A stretch of DNA of 64,000 bases from Delphinus delphis (GCF_949987515.2 NC_082686.1:47965559-48029558); one strand, 5' to 3'; positions 23,745 to 36,759 are shown, numbered from the stretch's first letter. Notes: generated by a model from the letters alone, not told the origin. Program-made: numbers and translations.

Positions 23745-24725
23745 GAGTTCCTTTAGCATTTGTTGCAAAGCTGGTCTGGTGGTGCTGAAATCACTTAGCT
23801 TTTGCTTGTCTGTAAAGCTTTTGATTTCTCCATCAAATCTGAATGAGAGCCTTGCTGGGTCGAGTATTCTTGGTTGTAGGTTCTTCCCTTTCATCACTTT
23901 AAATATATTGTGCCACTCCCTTCTGGCCTGCAGAGTTTCTGCTAAGAAATCAGCCGTTAACCTTATGGGAGTTCCCTTGTATGTTATTTGTAGTTTTTTC
24001 CTTGTTGCTTTTAATAATTTTTCTTTGTCTTTAATTTTTGTCACTTTGATTACTATGTGTCTTGGTGTGTTTCTCCTTGGGTTTATCCTGCCTGGGAGTC
24101 TCTGTGCTTCCTGGACTTGGGTGACTATTTCCTTTCCCATTTTAGGGAATTTTTTACTGTAATCTCTTCAAATATTTTCTCAGGTTCTTTCTCTCTCTCT
24201 TCTCCATCTGGGTCCCCTATAACTTGAATGTTGGTGCATTTGTTGTCCCAGAGGTCTCTTAGGCTATCTTCATTTCTTTTCATTCTTTTTTCTTTATTCT
24301 GTTCTGTGGGAGTGATTTCCACCATTCTGTCTTCCAGGTCACTAATCTGTTCTTCTGTCTCAGTTATTCTGCTATTGATTCCTTCTAGTGTATTTTTCAA
24401 TTCAGTTACTGTATTGTTCATCTCTATTTGTTTGTTCTTCAGTTCTTCTAGGTCTTTGTTAAACATTTCTTGATGTTTAACAAACATTTGTTAAAACATT
24501 TGTTAAAAAACAAATGTTTAACAAACATTTCTTGATGTTTCTTGATGTTTAATCGAGGAGATCCTCGATTCTTTCCTCCATCCTTTTTCCGAGGTCCTGG
24601 ATCATCTTCACTATCATTATTCTGAATTCTTTTTCTGGAAAGTTGCCTATCTCCACTTCATTTAGTTGCTCTTCTGGGGTTTTATCTTGTTCCTTCATCT
24701 AGGACATAATCCTCTGCCTTTTCAT
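23745..24725 (-). pseudogene. L1 ORF1 remnant with local rearrangement
   Basis: The coiled-coil region (EMFNKDLEELKNKQIEMNNT) and the RNA-binding/C-terminal region (RINPRRNTPRHIVIK, FDGEIKSFTDKQKL) are readable. The N-terminal part is disrupted by a scrambled palindromic tract at 24461-24570. Confidence 0.85.
24461..24570. repeat. local palindromic/direct repeat scramble inside L1
   Basis: AAACATTTCTTGATGTTT occurs at 24461-24478 and 24523-24540, with a further CTTGATGTTT at 24541-24550. AACATTTGTT (24495-24504) faces AACAAATGTT (24509-24518). A second hairpin, AATCGAGGA-GA-TCCTCGATT, is at 24551-24570. Confidence 0.85.
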
Positions 24726-25859
24726 TTTGTCTATCTTTCTGTGATTGTGGTTTTTGTTTTGCAGGCTGCAGGATTGTAGTTCTTCTTGCTTCTGCTGTCT
24801 GTCCTCTGGTGGATGGGGCTATCTAAGAGGCTTTTGCAAGCTTCGTGATGGGAGGGACTGGTGGTAGGTAGAGCTGGGTGTTGTTCTGGTGGGCAGAGCT
24901 CAGTAAAACTTTAATCTGTTTGTCTGCTGAAGGGTGGGACTGTGTTCTCTCCCTGTTGGTCATTTGGCATGAGGCGACCCAGCACTGGAGCCTACAGGCT
25001 CTTTGGTGGGGCTAATGGTGGACTTTGGGAGGGCTCACACCAAGGAGTACTTCCCAGAACTTCTACTGCCAGTGTCCTTATCCCCATGGGGAACCACAGC
25101 CACCCCCTCCCTGCCTTTGCAGGAGACCCTCCAACACTAGCAAGTAGGTTGGTTCAGTCTCCTATGGAGTCACTGCTCCTTCCCCCTGGGTCCTGGTGTG
25201 TACAAGGTTTTGTGTGTGCCCTCCAAGAGTGAAGTCTCTGTTTCCCCCAGTCCTGTTGAAGTCCTGCAGTCAAATCCTGCCTGACTTCAAAGTCCAATTC
25301 TCTGGGGAGTCCTCCTCCGATTGCTGGACCCCCAGGTTGGGAAGCCTGATGTGGGGCTCAGAACCTTCACTCCAGTGGGTGGACTTCTGTGTTATAATTG
25401 TTCTCCAGTTTGTGAGTCACCCACGCAATGGTTATGGGATTTGATTTTATTGTGCTTGTGCCCCTCGTATCATCTTATTGTGTCTTCTCCTTTGTCTTTG
25501 GTTGTGGGGTATCTTTTTTGGTGAGTTCCAGTGTTTTCCTGTAGATGATTGTTCAGCAGTTAGTTGTGATTCTGGTGCTCTCTCAAGAAGGAGTGATTGC
25601 ACCTCCTTCTACTCCACCATCTTGAAACAATCTCCTCCTTTTCATTTTTAAAATTCATTACAGAGATCTGTAATCATTCCAATTTCCTTCTAGATCATTC
25701 AGATTAGAAATATGATTTCTAATAATTTAAATTGTAACAACATTCCAATGTAAAACAGCTTAGAAATCCTTTGGCATGTATAATAATGGTGTTTACCTAC
25801 AAGGGAAAGAAAACAGACATTAATTGATTGCCAAATAATACCAGGGCTTCTCACATTAT

Positions 25860-27030
25860 TTTGTTAATACCTACTGCCTACCTGACACCTTCACTTGGCT
25901 GGACAAGTGATGAGACATCTCCTGGTCTTCCCTCCCAAACCTGCTCTTCTCATCATCCTCGCCAACTCAGTTAACAGTAATTCCATCCTTCCAGGTACTC
26001 AAGCCAAAGATTTTGTATTCACTCTTAACTCTCCTATATCTCCCATCTAACCTATTAATAAATCCTTTTGCTTTACTTTTTTAAAATATATATATATATA
26101 TATTTATTTATTTGGCTGCGCTGGGTCTTAGTTGCAGCATGCAGGATCTTCATTGTGGCATGCGTGATCTTAGTTGAATCTTTAGTTGCCACATGCAGGC
26201 TTTTAGTCATGGCATGTGGGATCTAGTCTCCTGATGAGGGATCGAACCCATGCCCCCTACATTGGAAGCATGGAGTCTTAACCACTGGACCACCAGGGAA
26301 GTCCCCTTTTGTTTTACCTTTAAACATATCTGGAATCAGACTATTTCTCAACATCTCCTCTCCCTGGTTCCAAGCCACCTGATTATTGCAGTAGACTCCT
26401 AGCTGTTTTTCTCCTTTGGCATGTGCTCTTCTTTTATCCCTGCATCTAGCTAAAGTAATACTTTTAAAACTAAAGACCAAGCATGTCAAGTTTCTCCTTC
26501 TTGCCAAGAGTACATGCAGTCACCTATAAAGCCCTGACATAATTTGCATCCTTTTACTAATTCCATCTACTTCATACTCTGTTCTAGCCACACTGGCCTC
26601 TTTGCTTATGCTCTCAACTCAGAGCCTTTGCACTTGCTGTTCCCTCTGCCTAGAACACCCTTCCCCCTCATCTACTTCAGATCTTTACTCAAATATTTTT
26701 TTCCATAAGTGTTTTCCTGACCACTCTATTTAAAACGAAACATTTCCTCCCCTGGTCCGCCAGGCACACACACAGACACACAGACACACGTATACATATA
26801 CATAGTAATACCTACCCTCATTACCTACTTTATTTTTCTTCACAGCACTTGCTAACTTCTGTTATAGTATATATCTTATTAATTCATTAGTTTTATTTAT
26901 TTTCTGAATTAGAATAAATTCACTAAAGAAAGGCAGTTTGTTTTTTCATTCACTGCTAATATCTTGTTATCTAGAACAATGTCTGGTACATAGCATGTAC
27001 TCTGTAAATACTTATTAAATGAATGAATTT
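25860..27030 (+). repeat. ancient L2 LINE fragment, interrupted by a SINE
   Basis: Phrases typical of L2 3' regions are seen: AGCCTTTGCACTTGCTGTTC then CCTCTGCCTAGAACACCCTT, and an end with GTACATAGCATGTACTC and TTATTAAATGAATGAA. The tRNA-derived SINE 26077-26304 interrupts it. No open frame remains. Confidence 0.75.
26077..26304 (-). mobile_element. older CHR/tRNA-Glu-type SINE
   Basis: An inverted element ending CCACTGGACCACCAGGGAAG. The duplication CCTTTTGCTTTAC (26064-26076) and CCTTTTGTTTTAC (26305-26317) differs by one base. The internal sequence is diverged. A (TA)n run lies in its tail. Confidence 0.85.
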
Positions 27031-27901
27031 ATTCTTACAACAATGCCAGGAGATGATTACTACACTTCACAGATGAGAAAAAGAATACCACCAAAACTAC
27101 CACCAACAATAACAAAAAGACAAAAACAAAAACAGATGCAATGAGGTTAAAGAACTATTCAAATATTTTTTAAACATTAAACTTTAAAAAATGCTTATTA
27201 ATAAGAGACAGTTTAAATAATTTATGGTATAATTAAATAATGGAATAATATGCAGCCATAAAAAATTATGAGGATAATCTTTATATTCTGATATGGAATG
27301 ATCTCCAAGATGTGTTTTTAAGTAAGGTATAGAAGTATCATGTTATCCTTTGCTTCAAAATCAGGAAAAAATATACATTTGCTGGTGTATGCATAGTCTA
27401 AATCTGGAAATATACACAAGAAACATTGAATACCGCCGGAGATAAAAGCTTGGTGACTAGGGATAGTTGTAGGAGGGGTCTTGTCTCTCTATGATGATTT
27501 GTACCTTTAAAATTTTGAGCCATCTGAGTGTGCTACATAGTCAAAAAGAAAATTAAACAGTAACTTAACTAAAGTCAGAAACCTAGTAAGTGACAGACAG
27601 TGACATTTATATTCAGGACTGCCTAACTCAAAAGCCCACTTTCTTTCCACTAGCCCATATTGTCTCACAGAGAAATTTGGCAGAATCAATGCATTTAATT
27701 TTTCTACTTGGTTGAATTCTTGAAAATCATCTCTAATATATAGAAGGCAAAGAGATATTGACTTTTAGCAGGTCTTTCAGTCGAGTGAATGTCAATGGTG
27801 TGAACAGCATAGAGAAGAGTTTGTATACCTTTCTTCCTGCTGAAATCATTTCTTTTCTCTGCTTTCTTAGTCTGCTGAAATCATTTCTTTTCTCTCCACA
27901 G
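27031..27901. other. intron ending at the TM5 acceptor
   Basis: A/T-rich sequence with a small direct repeat just before the acceptor: GCTGAAATCATTTCTTTTCTC occurs at about 27839 and 27874. No gene is seen. Confidence 0.5.
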
Positions 27902-28057
27902 CTGCTGGCTGGCAACTCAAGAAAGCAGTGGTTTGATAACAAGTCCATTGTTGTGGTCATTCATCATACCTGTGACCATTATCCTCATTAGCAATGTTGT
28001 TATATTTATTGTCATTGTAGTCAAAGTGCTGTGGAAGAATAATCAGAATCTGAAGAG
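27902..28057 (+). pseudogene. ADGRG7: ADGRG7 exon for TM5 with destroyed splice donor
   Basis: After a TCTCTCCACAG acceptor the exon reads CWLATQES (the conserved loop-2 Cys-Trp), PLLWSFIIPVTIILISNVV (TM5), then KVLWKNNQNLK and a split Ser codon. At the expected end (AG at 28056-28057) the intron begins CTAAGA instead of GTAAGA, so the invariant donor G appears mutated to C. Reading on gives Ser and then TAA at 28059-28061. The 156-base length and phase (1 in, 2 out) match the C that opens the next exon, which supports this placement of the lost donor. Confidence 0.85.
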
Positions 28058-28061
28058 CTAA

Positions 28062-29264
28062 GATTCCCAATGAATCAGAAGCTGGAAGGCATGGCTCATG
28101 TAGTACTAAATATAGCACAGGAATACATCCACAGCTCCTAGAAGAGTTTCCAGATTTGGGGGAAATGGCAAGGATATGTGGTTTGCAGGACAGATTTTCT
28201 CTTAAACTTTGTCTCAGAAGGTGGATCTTCTCATCTTCCAACATCAAGACTACAATGTGAGTCTATTGCATTACCTAAGATACTTTTGCACTGTATGAGC
28301 CCAACTAAAAACCCAACCCAAAGACATCAAGAAAAAAATGTATCCCCCAATCCCCAATATTCATGAAATCAGATTTGAATAATTAAAAATATGAGAGGGT
28401 TGTGAGGAGATGCTGGTCACTGTATTTTCATTTTAGAAACTAGTAACTGTAGGTTATATTTTACATGTGTTGCCTGAATCACATAACAGCTTTAAATTTT
28501 TAAAAATTTGTTGCAAACATATACAAATTGGAACATTGGGCAACATTGGGCCCACATTCCCTGCAGATGGGGCATGTGCTCTCTGGTCTATCAGTTCCCA
28601 CGTGGACTGCTTCTTTCCTCTCTGTAACTTTTCTGACCCCAATAAGCATTTTCATTGTCATCACTAATATACAGAAAGAGCTTTCAGTTGGAGAGACAAG
28701 TAACAGAAGCTATTAAACACATACACTCCCCTCACCTCCACATCCCACAGCATGAATTGGTTAGAACACAGTGCTAATGAGGCTGTGAATTCAGGCTTAA
28801 TTCTACAAGACTCTTCTTAACCCAAGTAGACTTACTATAAGTACATCTGTGAACTTTGTTGGTCACCATATAGATCCATTTTGAATGAACAGATGGGTGA
28901 AAACAGCCATCATTAGTGGGCATGTAATCTTAAACATGTACTTTACCAATCAAGAGTATCATCTTTCCTATATGGATGATAACCCATATTGAGGGGAAAA
29001 ATGTGGAGAAAAGCCTATCACTGATAATCATTCAAACCTATGTTTTCTTAACAATGCAGAAAAACCTTGGTGAAGTCTTGTTAGCCTAATTGTAAGTTAA
29101 GTTATATTTCTTTTATACAAAGCAATATCATTTTGGCCACAGACATCAAACAAATTTGTAATGTTTCAAAATTTTGACTGGCAACTCATGGTTCTTAAAT
29201 TAGCTTAGTTACAGTGAAGAGCAGGTTACAATTTAATTGTTTAACAAATTATCTTCTATGTATC
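28062..29264. other. ADGRG7 intron between TM5 and TM6 exons, unique
   Basis: I see no repeat or gene I can name. Short open stretches on both strands around 28454-28716 overlap and are unsupported. Confidence 0.45.
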
Positions 29265-29720
29265 AGTTAGCTTTTGCTGTATAACAAATTACCCCCAAAT
29301 TCAGTGGCTTAGAATGATAAATATTTATTACTTGTCATAAGTTTGAGTGTCGATCATGTAGTTGTTTTTGTTTTGGCTGGCTTGAATGCTGGTAGATAAC
29401 TTAGGATGAATCACTTTCATGTCTGATGGTTGTTGGTTGGTTGGTATTGAGTGGGAACTGCTCATTTGGGAAAGCTCGCCTCTGCTGCATGTGGTCTCTC
29501 TCTTAACATAGTACTCTCAGGATTCCAAAGAGCAATAAGAAAAAACACGCCCTGATGAGTGGAATGCTTTCAAGACTTTGTTTGTGGAACAAATGCTAAT
29601 GGCCCTCTGGTCAAAGTGAGTCATATGGCCAAGCTTAGGTTCCAGGGATATAGACTTAGCATGACAGGGAAGAAGGTCACTTTGTGCTTTAATAAATTTT
29701 CATTCTGATATTAACTTATG
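29265..29720. repeat. ancient interspersed repeat, class not settled
   Basis: GTTAGCTTTTGCTGTATAAC followed by AAATTACCCCCAAATTCAG and TGGCTTAGAATGATAAATAT is a familiar old mammalian repeat start. I cannot assign the family from memory. Confidence 0.5.
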
Positions 29721-30096
29721 ACATGGGACGGTCCCAGATGCCCAAAATAGGAATTACTGATCCAGTAGTTATAATCGCTAACATCAAATTCAGTTCCAAA
29801 GAAAGAGTTAATTCTATGTGAAATTTGCCTGCAGTAGTATTTCAGGAACTGTTTATGCCTGAGCTTTTAAGCAGATATCACTGTCTTCCACCCTTCCCCC
29901 TTCCTTCCTTCCTCTCTTCCTCTCTTTCTCTCTTTTATTCAGAGTGACATAGGTTTTTCCACCTGAGGCATAATATTGTTTAATGAACAGTGTATATGTG
30001 GAGCTGAATACATATTTTCAGTAGGAGGGTAACAATGATATTAATAAGTAAAAACCTGAATGAACCATATTTCCTTTCTTGTTTTCTCTTACTTAG

Positions 30097-30248
30097 CACA
30101 AAGAAGTTTTCTAAAGAAGTTTCTTAGCACGTTATCTGTTGCAGTCGTTTTTGGAGTTACCTGGATTCTGGCATACTTAATGCTAATGGATGATGATGGC
30201 ATCAGGGTCACCTTCAGCTACTTATTCTGCCTTTTCAACACTACTCAG
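30097..30248 (+). pseudogene. ADGRG7: ADGRG7 exon for TM6-TM7 with 5-base deletion
   Basis: The acceptor TTACTTAG ends at 30096 and the donor GTATGG begins at 30249. The body reads STLSVAVVFGVTWILAYL (TM6, with the GxTW motif of adhesion receptors), then a DDDG loop and FSYLFCLFNTTQ (TM7). The exon is 152 bases, but the frame linking the TM5 exon to TM6 needs 157. The shortage is between 30098 and about 30125, in intracellular loop 3. In the inherited frame a TAG appears at 30125-30127, just before TM6. Confidence 0.85.
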
Positions 30249-30832
30249 GTATGGTGTGGATTAGTCTGAAAGTAGTAGACTATGGAGTGGCGGAGATGAT
30301 ATCACCTGGACCAAAGTTTTCTTATCTTAAAACTCCCTGAAGGTCATTGCTTAGTTAATTTCGGGTGACTCTATTTTTAATACACTTTGAGGAAAGGGGA
30401 AGAAAAACTTTTTTATGACTTACCTACTATATCCTTTCCTGTACTGGAGTTCATGGAACATAATTGCAATGGGGTTGGCCAATGTTGGTCCCCCTTCTCT
30501 GAGCAGAAGAGATTTTGTTGAGCAGCTAGCTTGGGAGGCACCTCCTTTGCCTTTCTGCCATGCAGCAGGTTCACAGCACCTCACCGTGGTTATATGGTCA
30601 ATGTTACAGTGATCCCTGGAGCTTGGACCCTGTGGGATTGGCTTAATTTCTTCTTTCTCTCTTTTTTGAAATTTTATGATTATCTTATTTTTTAAAAAAC
30701 TTTATTGAGGAATAATTGGGAATAATTGCCAACTATTACTGTATATTTTAAAATGTACAACTTGATGATTTGATACACATATACATATAGAATGATCAAA
30801 ATAACACATCCATCACTTTACATAGTTAATTT

Positions 30833-31489
30833 TTTTTCTTTTTTTTAAATTAAAGTATAGTGGAAGTATAGTTGATTTACAATGCTGTGTTAGTTTCTGG
30901 TATACAGCAAAGTGATTCCGTTTTTTATATAAATAAATAAATAAATAAATATATATATATATATACTTTTTCACATGCTTTTCGATTACAGGTTATTACA
31001 AGATATTGAGCATAGTTCCCTGTGTTATACAGTAGGTCCTTGCTGGTTACCTTTTTTTTTTTTTGGCTGCATTGCGTCTTTGTTGCTGCATGTGGGCTTC
31101 CTCTAGTTGTGGAGAGCAGGGGCTATTCTTCGTTGCGGTGCATGGGCTTCTCATTGTGGTGGCTTCTCTTGTTGCAGAGCATGGGCTCTAGGCACACGGG
31201 CTTCAGTAGTTGTGGCTCCTGGGCTTAGTTGCTCCATGGCATGTGTGGTCTTCCTGGACCAGGGATTGAACCCGTGTCCCCTGCATTGGCAGGAGGATTC
31301 TTAACCACTGCACCACCAGGGAAGTCCCTGGTTACCTATTTTTTATATGGTAGTGTGTACATGTTAATCCCAAACAATTAATTTATCTCCCCCCATCCTG
31401 TTATCCCCTTTGGTAACTATAGGTTTGTTTTCTATGTCTGTGGGTCTATTTATGTGTTGTAAGTAAGTTCATTTGTATTATTTTTAAAT
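30833..31489 (-). mobile_element. younger L1 3' fragment inside the ancient L1
   Basis: A poly-T start, then AGTATAGTTGATTTACAATG, an (ATAA)n/(TA)n stretch at 30930-30965 and CCCTGTGTTATACAGTAGG: the L1 3' UTR seen also at 19376 and 46266. A SINE splits it at 31052-31327. Confidence 0.75.
31052..31327 (-). mobile_element. CHR-1-like SINE with 9-bp TSD
   Basis: An inverted element inside the L1 fragment. CTGGTTACC flanks it at 31043-31051 and 31328-31336. Confidence 0.92.
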
Positions 31490-32654
31490 ACATCGTTAAA
31501 TATTTTGTGTGTGTATGGTGAGAATGCTTAACTACTCAGCAACTTTTAAGTACATGATACCATATTATCAACTATAGTCACCATGTTGTACATTGGGTTC
31601 TTATTCTTCTTATAGTTTAAAACTTTGTACTCTTTGACCTATACTACCCCATTTACCTCTCCCCCCAGCCCCTGGCAACCACCATTCTATTTTCTGTTTC
31701 TATGAAATTGGCTTTAAAAAAATTCCACATGTAACTGATACCACATGTGTTTGTCATTCTTGTCTGGCTTATAGCAATTAGTGTAATGCCCTCCAGGCTC
31801 ATCTATGTTGTCACAAATGGCAGGATTTCCTTCTTTATGGCTGAATAATATTCCATTGCATGTATCTACCATGAATTTTCTTTACACATTCATTCATCAA
31901 AGGACATTTAGGTTATTTCCACATCTTAGCTATTGTGAATAATGCTACAGTGAACATGGGTGTGCAGTTTTCCCTTCAAGATAATGATTTCAATATTTAG
32001 GATAGTTTTTTCAAATTTTAGGATAGATGTTTCTGTGAAAAATACCATTGGAATTTTGGTAGGATTGCATTGACTCTTTAGATTACTTTGGGTAGTATGG
32101 AAATTTTCACAGTATTAATTTTTCCAGTCCAAGAACACAGATACCTTTCCATTGATTTATGTCTTCTTCAGGCTTTTTCATCAGTGTCATAGCTTACAGT
32201 GTATAGATTTTTCCTTGGTTAAACTTATTTCTAAGTATTACATTGTTTTTTATACTATTGTAAGTGGGATTGATTTATTAATTTCTTTTTCTTTTTTTTA
32301 AAATCTTGGTTGGAGTATAATTGCTCTACAATGGTGTGTTAGTTTCTGCTTTAAAACAAAGTGCATCAGCCATACATATATATTCATATATCCCCATATC
32401 TCCTCCCTCTCACGGCTCCCTCCCACCCTCCCTATCCCACCCCTCTAGGTGGTCACAAAGTACTGAGCTGATCTCCCTGTGCTATGTAAAATGTATCTAT
32501 TTTACATTTGGTAGTGTAAATATGTCCATGCCACTCTCTCACTTCGTCCCAGCTTACCCTTCCCCCTCCTCATGTCCTCAAGCCTATTCTCTACATCTGC
32601 GTCTTTATTCCTGTCCTGGCACTAGGTTCTTCAGAAGCTTTTTTTTTTTTTTTG

Positions 32655-35600
32655 AGATTCCATAGATATGTGTTAGCCCATGGTATTTGTTTTTCTCTTT
32701 CTGACTTACTTCACTCTGTATGACAGACTCTAGGTCCATCCACCTCACTACAAATAATTTGATTTCATTTCTTTTTATGGCTGAGTAATATTCCATTGTA
32801 TATATATGCCACATCTTCTTTATCCATTCATCTGTCGATGGACACTTAGGTTGCTTCCATGTCCTGGCTATTGTAAATAGAGCTGCAATGAACATTGAGG
32901 TAGATGACTCATTTTGAATTATGGTTTTCTCAGGGTATATGCCCAGTAGTGAGATTGCTAGGTCGTATGGTAGCCTATTTTTAGTTTTTTCAGGAACCTT
33001 CACACTGTTCTCTGTAGTGGCTGTATCAATTTACATCCCCACCAACAGTTCAAGAGTGTTCCCTTTTCTCCACACCCTCTCCAGCATTTATTGTTTGTAG
33101 ATATTTTTATGATGGCCATTCTGACTGGTGTGAGGTGATACCTCATTGTAGTTTTGATTTGCATTTATCTAATGAGTAGTGATGTTGAGCATCCTTTCAT
33201 GGTTTGTTGGAAATCTGTATATCTTCTTTGGAGAAATGTCTACTTAGATCTTCTGCCCATTTGTGGATTGAGTTGTTTGTTTTTTTGATATTAAGCTACA
33301 TGAACTGCTTGTAAATTTTGGAGATTAATCCTTTGTCAGTTGCTTCATTTGCAAATATTTTCTCCCATTCTGAGGCTTGTCTTTTGGTCTTGTTTATGGT
33401 TTCCTTTGCTGTGCAGAAGCTTTTAAGTTTCATTAGGTCCCATTTGTTTATTTTTGTTTTTATTTCCAACTCTCTAGGAGGTGGGTCAAAAAGAATCTTC
33501 CTGTGATTTATGTCATAGAGTGTTCTGCCTATGTTTTCCTCTAAGAGTTTGATAGTGTCTGGCCTTACATTTAGGTCTTTAATTCATTTTGAATTTATTT
33601 TTCTGTATGGTGTTAGGGAGTGTTCTATTTTCATTCTTTTGCATGTAGCTATCCAGTTTTCCCTGCACCATTTATTGAAGAGTCTGTCTTTTCTCCACTG
33701 TATATTCTTGCCTCCTTATTCTAAAATAAGGTGACCATATGTGCATGGGTTTATCTCTGGGCTTTCTATCCTGTTCCATTGATCTATATTTCTGTTTCTG
33801 TGCCAGTACCATACTGTCTTCATTACTGTAGCTTAGTCTGAAGTCTGGGAGCCGGATTCCTCCAGCTCCATTTTTCTTTCTCACGATTGCTTTGGCTATT
33901 CGGGGTCTCTTTTGTTTCCATACAAATTATGAAATTTTTTTTTCTAATTCTGTGAAAAATGCCATTGGTCATTTGATAGGGATTGCATTGAATCTGTAGA
34001 TTGCTTTGGGTAGTATAGTCATTTTCACAGTGTTGATTGTTCCAATGCAAGAATCTGGTATATCTCTCCATCCGTTCATAGCACCTTTAATTTCCTTCAT
34101 CAGTGTCTTACAGTTTTCTGCATTCAGGTCTTTTGTCTCTTTAGGTAGGTTTATTCCTATGTATTCTATTCTTTTTTTGCAATGGTAAATGAGAGTGGTT
34201 CCTTAATTTCTCTTTCAGGTTTTTCATCATTAGTGTATAGGGATGCAAGAGATTTCTGTACATTAATTTTGTATCCTGTTACTTTACCAAATTCATCAAT
34301 CAGTTCTAGTAGTTTTCTGGTAGCATCCTTAGGATTCTCTATGTATAGTATCATGTCATCTGCAAAGAGCGACAGCTTTACTTCTTCTTTTCCAATTTGG
34401 ATTCCTTTTTTTTTTTTTTTTTTTTGTGATACACGGGCCTCTCACTGTTGTGGTCTCTCCCGTTGCGGAGCACAGGCTCCAGACGTGCAGGCTCAGCGGC
34501 CATGGCTCACGGGCCCAGCCGCTCCACGGCATGTGGGATCTTCCCGGACCGGGGCACAAACCCGTGTTCTCTGCATCGGCAGGCGGACTCCCAACCACTG
34601 TGCCAACAGGGAAGCCTTTGGATTCCTTTTATTTCTTTTTCTTCTCTGATTGCTGTGGCTAAAACTTCCAAAATTATGTTGAATTATAGTGGTGAGAGTG
34701 GACAACCTTGTGTTGTTCCTGATCTTAGATGAAATGGTTTCAGTTTTTCACCATTGAGAACGGTGTTGGCTGTTGGTTTGTCATATATGGCCTTTATTAT
34801 GTGGAGGTAAGTTCCCTCTATGCCTACTCTCTGGAGGGTTTTTATCATAAATGGGTGTTGAATTTTGCTGAAAGATATTTCTGCATGTATTGAGATGATC
34901 ATATGGTTTTTCTCCTTCAATTTGTTGTTATGATGTATCACATTGATTGATTTGCATATATTGAAGAATCCTTGCATTCCTGGGATAAACCCCACTAGAT
35001 CATGGTGTATGATCCTTTTAGTGTGCTGTTGGATTCTGTTTGCTAGTATTTTGTTGTGGATTTTTGCACCCATGTTCATCAGTGATAATGGCCAGTAGTT
35101 TTCTACTTTTGTGGTATCTCTGTCTAGTTTTGGTATCAGGGTGATGGAGGCCTCATGGAAAGAGTTTGGGGGTGTTCCTACCTCTGCTATATTTTGATAG
35201 AGTTTGAGAAGTATAGGTGTTAGCTTTTCTCTAAATGTTTATAGAATTCGCCTGTGAAGCCATCTGGTCCTGGACTTCTGTTTGTTGGAAGATTTTTAAT
35301 CACTGTCTCAATTTCAGTGCTTGTGATTGGTCTGTTTATATTTTCTATTTCTTCCTGGTTCAGTCTTGGAAGGTTTTGCTTTTCTAAGAATTTGTTTATT
35401 TTTTCCAGGTTGTCCATTTTATTGACATAGAGTTGCTTGTAGTAATCTCTCATGATCTTTTGTATTTCTGCAGTGTCAGTTTGTACTTCTCCTTTTTCAT
35501 TTCTAATTCTGTTGATTTGAGTCTTCTCCCTTGTTTTCTTGATGAGTCTGGCTAATGGTTTATCAATTTTGTTTATCTTCTCAAAGAACCAGCTTTTAGT

Positions 35601-36696
35601 TTTATTGATCTTTGCTATCGTTTCCTTCATTTCTTTTTCATTTATTTCTGATCTGATCTTTATGATTTCTTTCCTTCTGCTAACTAAGGGATTTTTGTTC
35701 TTCTTTCTCTAATTGCTTTTGGTGTAAGGTTAGGTTTTTTATTTGAGATGTTTCTTGTCTCTTGAGGTAGCATGGTAGTGCTATAAACTTCCCTCTGAGA
35801 ACTGCTTTTGCTGCATCCCATAGGCTTTGGGTCATCGTGTTTTCATTGTCATTTTTTTCTAGGTATTTTTTGATTTCCTCTTCGTTTTCTTCAGTGATCT
35901 CTTGGTTATTTAGTAGTGTATTGTTTAGCCTCCATGTGTTTGTAGTTTTTACAGATTTTTTACTGTAATTGATATCTAGTTTCATAGCATTATGGTTGGA
36001 AATGATACTTGATACAATTTCAGTTTTCTTTAATTTACCTAGGCTTGATTTATGACCCAAGATATGATTTATCCTGGAGAATGTTCCATGAGCACTTGAG
36101 AAGGAAGTGTATTCTGTTGTTTTGGATGGAATGTCCTATAATTATCAATGCAGTCCATATTGTTTAATGTATCATTTAAAGCTTGTGTTTCCTTATTTAT
36201 TTTCATTTTGGATGATCTGTCCATTGGTGAAAGTGGACAGATTAGAGTCCCCTACTATGTTAAAGTCCCCTACTATGATTGTATTACTGTCGATTTCCCC
36301 TTTTATGGCTGTTAGCATTTGCCTTATTTATTGAGGTGCTCCTATGTTGGGTGCATAAATATTTACAAGTGTTATATTTTCTTCTTGGATTCATACCTTG
36401 ATCCTTATGTAGTGTCATTCTTTGTTTCTTGTAATAGTCTTTATTTTAAAGTCTATTTTTTCTGATATGAGAATTGCTACTCCAGCTTTCTTTTGATTTC
36501 CATTTGCATGGAATACTTTCTTCCATCCCCTCACTTTCAGTTTGTATGTGTCTCTTGGTCTGAAGTGTGTCTCTTGTAGACAGCATATATATTGGTCTTC
36601 TGTTTATATCCATTTAGCCAGTCTTTTTCTTTTGTTTGGAGCATTTAATCCATTTACATTTAAGGTAGTTATCGATATGTATGTTCCTCTTACCAT
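32655..36696 (-). pseudogene. L1 ORF2 remnant (nested L1)
   Basis: The initiator is at 36694-36696. Readable pieces are a reverse transcriptase N-terminal part (35220-35630: [31 protein letters not shown]), a later part (34684-35079: [29 protein letters not shown]) and a C-terminal part ending LTHIYGIS near 32655. A SINE interrupts it at 34410-34616. Confidence 0.88.
34410..34616 (-). mobile_element. CHR-2-like SINE inside L1 ORF2, 14-bp TSD
   Basis: TTTGGATTCCTTTT is at 34396-34409 and 34617-34630, bracketing an inverted complete element with a T run. It is the youngest layer of this stack. Confidence 0.95.
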
Positions 36697-36759
36697 TTTC
36701 TTAATTGTTTTGGGCTTTTTATTGTAGGGCTTTTCCTTCTCTTGTGTTTCCTACCTAGA

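Larger units (their letters stand above)
19376..25634 (-). mobile_element. full-length L1, antisense to ADGRG7, 15-bp TSD
   Basis: CTCCTTTTCATTTTT is repeated exactly at 19361-19375 and 25635-25649. Between them is a complete inverted L1 of about 6.26 kb: 3' UTR (19376-19714), ORF2, ORF1, a GC-rich 5' UTR, and the 5' end at CCACCATCTTGAAACA. Stops and frameshifts make it inactive. It lies in the TM4/TM5 intron. Confidence 0.95.
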
